NCBI GenBank assembly: GCA_963703555.1
Contig: CAVPEV010000022.1
Coordinates: forward strand, 1-17,275
DNA: 17,275 nucleotides
From: CAVPEV01 sp963703555
GTDB lineage: Bacteria; Actinomycetota; Actinomycetes; Actinomycetales; Cellulomonadaceae
Direction: 5' to 3'
Positions 14,402 through 17,275 of the stretch are shown piece after piece. A program made the translations under genes and the position numbers. The notes under the pieces were generated by a model that ran no database searches, was not told the origin of the DNA, and saw only the letters and a program-made list of their open reading frames with translations. Numbering within the stretch: position 1 is the stretch's first letter; every line of letters starts with the position of its first letter.

Positions 14402-15436
14402 GTGACGTCGAGCTCGCTGCCGGGTCCGCGGGACCGGCGGGACAGTGTGCGGCCGCCCTCCATGGCCGACGTGGCGGTCGTCGCCGGGGTTTCCCACCAG
14501 ACCGTGTCCCGGGTGCTCAACGACCACCCGAGCGTGCGCGGGGAGACCCGCCGGCGGGTGCTGGACGCCATCGCCACGCTCGGCTACCGGCGCAACAGCG
14601 CCGCGCGCACCCTGGTGACCCGCCGCAGCGGGGCGATCGGCGTGGTGACCGGCGGGTCGGCGCTGTACGGCCCGACCGGCACCCTGGTCGCGCTGGAGGG
14701 GGCCGCCCGCACGGCGGGCTACTTCGTCTCGGTCGCCACGGTGCCGGTCTTCGACGGCGACTCGATGGGGCCGCCGCTGGAGCACTTCCTCGACCAGGGG
14801 GTCGAGGGCATCGTCGTGATCGCCTCCCAGACCGACGCCGTGCGGGCCGTCGCGGACTTCGACGCGCCGGTACCGGTGGTCGTCGTGTCCTCGGCCGCCG
14901 AGGTCGGCGGCCACGTGCACGTCGTCGGGGTGGACAACCGCGACGGTGCGCGGCAGGCCACGCGGTACCTGATCGACCGCGGGCACCGACACATCGTGCA
15001 CGTGGCCGGGCCGACGGACTGGTTCGAGGCGCAGGACCGGGTGGCCGGGTGGCGGGAGGCCTGCATGGCCGCCGGGCTGACGACGCCGGAGCCGGTCCAG
15101 GGGGACTGGAGCGCGCGCCGCGGCTACGAGATCGGTGGCGAGCTGGCCCGCGCCGGCGCTCCGGAGGCGGTCTTCGCCGCGAACGACCAGCTGGCGCTCG
15201 GGCTGCTGCGGGCATTCTGGGAGCACGGCGTGCAGGTGCCTGGGGACGTGGCGGTCGTCGGGTTCGACGACGAGGCGGGTGCCGCGTACTACGTTCCACC
15301 GCTGACCACCGTCCGGCAGGACTTCGCGGCGCTGGGCCGGGCCGCGATCAGCTCGCTGCTGTACGCGCTGGACGGCAGGCCGGTGCAGCGCGTGGTCATC
15401 CCGGCACAGCTGGTCATCCGGGCGAGCGCCGGATAG
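14402..15436 (+). CDS. LacI-family transcriptional regulator
   Basis: A 344-residue DNA-binding repressor. The N-terminal helix-turn-helix is MADVAVVAGVSHQTVSRVLN (21-40), followed by GETRRRVLDAIATLGYRRN and the hinge helix (SAARTLVTRRSG, 66-77). The rest is a periplasmic-binding-protein-like sugar sensor domain (about 78-344), with FAANDQLALGLL and VAVVGFDDE as family landmarks. GTG 14402 is proposed; GTG 14447 and ATG 14462 are shorter alternatives, the last leaving the HTH intact. The gene follows proC by 6 bases and precedes araB by 158 bases that contain an AGCGCT-centred operator, so it most likely senses a pentose and represses araB. The effector (L-arabinose or related) is inferred from neighbourhood only. 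Confidence 0.92.
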   Translation: MTSSSLPGPRDRRDSVRPPSMADVAVVAGVSHQTVSRVLNDHPSVRGETRRRVLDAIATLGYRRNSAARTLVTRRSGAIGVVTGGSALYGPTGTLVALEGAARTAGYFVSVATVPVFDGDSMGPPLEHFLDQGVEGIVVIASQTDAVRAVADFDAPVPVVVVSSAAEVGGHVHVVGVDNRDGARQATRYLIDRGHRHIVHVAGPTDWFEAQDRVAGWREACMAAGLTTPEPVQGDWSARRGYEIGGELARAGAPEAVFAANDQLALGLLRAFWEHGVQVPGDVAVVGFDDEAGAAYYVPPLTTVRQDFAALGRAAISSLLYALDGRPVQRVVIPAQLVIRASAG

Positions 15437-15471
15437 CCGGCATCGAGGGTCAGTTCTGGACACCCGCCCCC

Positions 15472-15487
15472 ATGTGAGCGCTAACAT
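15472..15487. promoter_or_regulatory. LacI-type operator upstream of araB
   Basis: ATGTGAGCGCTAACAT is a 16-bp inverted repeat with one mismatched pair of positions (14 of 16 bases symmetric) and an AGCGCT core, the form typical of LacI-family sites with a central CG. It lies 36 bases after the regulator stop and about 107 bases before the araB start. TAACAT at its right end could also be a -10 box, with TGGACA at 15457-15462 as a loose -35 (19-base spacer), so repressor binding would cover the promoter. Confidence 0.7.
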
Positions 15488-15495
15488 CGGCAGTG

Positions 15496-15514
15496 GCACG
15501 GGCGCCGCCCGTGC
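15496..15514 (+). promoter_or_regulatory. Perfect hairpin in the araB leader
   Basis: GCACGGGC (15496-15503) and GCCCGTGC (15507-15514) form a perfect 8-bp stem with a 3-base loop, 8 bases after the operator and 80 bases before the araB start. If transcription begins near the operator it would be at the very 5' end of the mRNA, where it could stabilise the transcript; it could also be a second protein-binding site. Confidence 0.45.
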
Positions 15515-15594
15515 GACGACAACCGTGGCAGCGGGCGATCGGCGGGGTATCGCCGCCGGGCCGCAGCCATGCGGGAGCAGGACGGCGAGGACAC

Positions 15595-17275
15595 ATGGTG
15601 GTGGACCCCCGGGCGCTGGTGGTGGGCGTCGACTTCGGAACGTTGTCCGGACGGGCCGTCGTCGTGCGGGTGCGCGACGGTGCGGAGCTGGGATGGGCGG
15701 CGTTCGAGTACTCCCATGGGGTGATGGACCGGGTGCTGGCCGCCGGGCCGTCGGCGCAGGCCGGCCGGCCGGTGGTGCTGCCCCCGGACTGGGCGCTGCA
15801 GGTGCCGAGGGACTACGTGGACGTGCTGCGGCATGCCGTCCCGGAGGCGATGGCTCAGGCCCGGGCGGCATACGGCGCACAGGCGCAGGACGTCATCGGG
15901 ATCGCCACGGACTTCACCGCCTGCACCATGGTCCCCACCACCGCCGACGGCACGCCGCTCAACGAGCTGGCACCGTTCGCCGACCGGCCGCACGCCTACG
16001 TCAAGCTGTGGAAGCACCATGCCGCGCAGCCGCAGGCGGATCGGATCAACGAGTTGGCGCACGCCCGTGGGGAGGCCTGGCTCGGCCGGTACGGCGGGCT
16101 GATCTCCAGCGAGTGGGAGTTCGCCAAGGCCCTGCAGATCCTCCAGGCGGACCCGGAGGTCTACGCCGCGATGGCCCACTGGGTGGAGGCCGCGGACTGG
16201 ATCGTCTGGCAGCTGTGCGGCCGGTACGTGCGCAGCGCGTGCACCGCCGGCTACAAGGGCATCTACCAGGACGGCCACTACCCGGACCGGGAGTTCTTGG
16301 CCGCGCTGGACCCGGGGTTCGCCGACTTCGTCGACGAGAAGCTCGACCACGAGATCGGTCAGCTGGGCCGCCCCGCTGGCCGGCTGACCGCGCAGGCGGC
16401 AGCCTGGACGGGGCTTCCGGAGGGCATCGCGGTCGCCGTCGGCAACGTGGATGCGCACGTCACCGTCCCCGCGACGGGCACCGTCGCACCCGGCGTCATG
16501 GTCGCGATCATGGGGACCTCGACGTGCCACGTGCTGAACGGCGAGCGGCTCGCCGAGGTGCCCGGCATGTGCGGCGTGGTGCACGGCGGGATCGTGGACG
16601 GGGTCTGGGGGTACGAGGCCGGGCAGTCCGGCGTGGGGGACATCTTCGGCTGGTTCGTCGACCGGTGCGTGCCGCCCGCCACGGTCGAGGCGGCCGCCGC
16701 CCGGGGTCTGTCCGTGCACGCCTACCTCACCGAGCTGGCGAGCGAGCAGGAGGTCGGCGAGCACGGCCTGGTCGCCCTGGACTGGCACTCGGGCAACCGG
16801 TCCGTGCTGGTGGACCACGAGCTGTCGGGCGTCGTGGTGGGGCAGACCCTGGCCACCCGGCCGGAGGACACCTACCGGGCGCTGCTGGAGGCGACGGCGT
16901 TCGGCACCCGCACGATCGTGGAGACGTTCCGTGCCGCGGACGTCCCGGTCACCGAGCTCGTGGCGGCCGGCGGGCTGCTGAAGAACCGGCTGCTCATGCA
17001 GATCTACGCCGACGTCACCCGGCTGCCGCTGTCCACGATCGTCTCCGAGCAGGGCCCGGCCCTCGGCTCTGCGATCCACGCCGCCGTCGCCGCCGGCGCC
17101 TATCCGGACGTGCCTGCCGCTGCCGCGGTCATGGGCCACCGCACCGCTGCCGCCTACACGCCCGACGAGGAGAACGCGGCCCGGTACGACGGCCTGTACG
17201 CGGAGTACCGGGCCCTGCACGACTACTTCGGGCGTGGCGGCAACGACGTCATGCACCGGTTGCGGGCGATCCGTC
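15595..17275 (+). CDS. araB: L-ribulokinase, 3' end beyond the window
   Basis: The 560 visible residues belong to the FGGY sugar kinase family. It phosphorylates L-ribulose with ATP to L-ribulose 5-phosphate in L-arabinose breakdown, in the cytoplasm. The N-terminal ATPase motif is VVGVDFGTLSGRAVVVRV (9-26). Ribulokinase-typical segments follow: IGIATDFTACTMVP, PHAYVKLWKHHAAQPQADRIN (start quoted only in part by family: AYVKLWKHH), GNVDAHVTVPATG, MGTSTCHVL, WGYEAGQSGVGDIFGWFV and the C-terminal AAGGLLKNRLLMQIYADV, SEQGPALGSAIHAAVAAG. It stops at the window edge within GGNDVMHRLRAIR, close to the normal end (about 560-570 residues in known enzymes), so only a few residues are missing. The start is ATG 15595 with GGCGAGG 4 bases before it. 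araD and araA would be expected just to the right, but are not visible. Confidence 0.95.
   Translation, partial: MVVDPRALVVGVDFGTLSGRAVVVRVRDGAELGWAAFEYSHGVMDRVLAAGPSAQAGRPVVLPPDWALQVPRDYVDVLRHAVPEAMAQARAAYGAQAQDVIGIATDFTACTMVPTTADGTPLNELAPFADRPHAYVKLWKHHAAQPQADRINELAHARGEAWLGRYGGLISSEWEFAKALQILQADPEVYAAMAHWVEAADWIVWQLCGRYVRSACTAGYKGIYQDGHYPDREFLAALDPGFADFVDEKLDHEIGQLGRPAGRLTAQAAAWTGLPEGIAVAVGNVDAHVTVPATGTVAPGVMVAIMGTSTCHVLNGERLAEVPGMCGVVHGGIVDGVWGYEAGQSGVGDIFGWFVDRCVPPATVEAAAARGLSVHAYLTELASEQEVGEHGLVALDWHSGNRSVLVDHELSGVVVGQTLATRPEDTYRALLEATAFGTRTIVETFRAADVPVTELVAAGGLLKNRLLMQIYADVTRLPLSTIVSEQGPALGSAIHAAVAAGAYPDVPAAAAVMGHRTAAAYTPDEENAARYDGLYAEYRALHDYFGRGGNDVMHRLRAIR

Noticed and set aside
15481..17256. 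591-codon - strand open frame
   Set aside because: It is antisense to araB, which shows all ribulokinase motifs on the + strand; the - frame has low-complexity composition typical of shadows.
1..17275. CRISPR arrays, tRNA/rRNA genes, insertion sequences, phage or toxin-antitoxin genes
   Set aside because: Reading both strands showed no regularly spaced repeats, no cloverleaf-like sequence with a conserved T-loop, and no transposase or integrase motifs. Base composition and codon use look even across the window.

Overview
The window is very GC-rich (third codon positions are nearly all G or C) and uses ATGA/GTGA gene overlaps and many GTG starts. Its gene families point to a high-GC Gram-positive actinobacterium: an actinobacterial Tad-type secretion cluster with its linked helicase, DUF4244, and a membrane H+-pyrophosphatase. 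NrdDG together with a ribulokinase fits a facultatively anaerobic plant-sugar user of the Cellulomonas type; that genus assignment is inference. No RNA genes, insertion sequences, phage genes or CRISPR arrays were seen.

Positions 1-7072 hold the actinobacterial 'helicase/secretion neighbourhood'. On the + strand are the end of a CpaE/TadZ-like ATPase, the TadA/CpaF motor ATPase, TadB-like and TadC-like membrane platform proteins, a DUF4244 Flp-like pilin, and two TadE-like pseudopilins. Most junctions overlap by 4 bases (stop/start), so this looks like one translationally coupled operon, with a probable break of 185 bases before the pilin. A DECH-box helicase with an MrfA/DUF1998-type C-terminus converges on it from the - strand, leaving 22 bases between the two stop codons. 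The order matches Mycobacterium tuberculosis Rv3660c-Rv3654c with helicase Rv3649. No prepilin peptidase is inside the window.

Positions 7146-10957 hold an SDR-family oxidoreductase (-) divergent from nrdD-nrdG (+), the oxygen-independent ribonucleotide reductase and its radical-SAM activase. The 336-bp divergent spacer carries two NrdR-box-like sites exactly 31 bp apart just before nrdD, so the operon is predicted to be repressed by NrdR. The NrdD lacks a recognisable N-terminal ATP-cone.

Positions 11140-13436 encode a K+-independent-type H+-translocating pyrophosphatase whose reading frame is broken twice (near 12895-12901 and 12959-12964). All three frame segments still encode well-conserved family sequence, so this is either a sequencing artefact or a very recent double mutation.

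Positions 13541-17275 hold proC (proline biosynthesis), then 6 bases later a LacI-family regulator, then araB (L-ribulokinase), which runs off the right edge and lacks only its last few residues. The lacI-araB spacer holds a near-palindromic operator with an AGCGCT core, so the LacI protein probably controls araB and whatever pentose genes follow outside the window.

The main points for follow-up are the double frameshift in hppA, the tandem NrdR boxes, the araB operator, the linked secretion/helicase module, and several hairpins or palindromes at translation starts or inside genes. I did not find a clearly undescribed system; the least understood module is the secretion/helicase neighbourhood, a known conserved cluster whose joint function is unclear.
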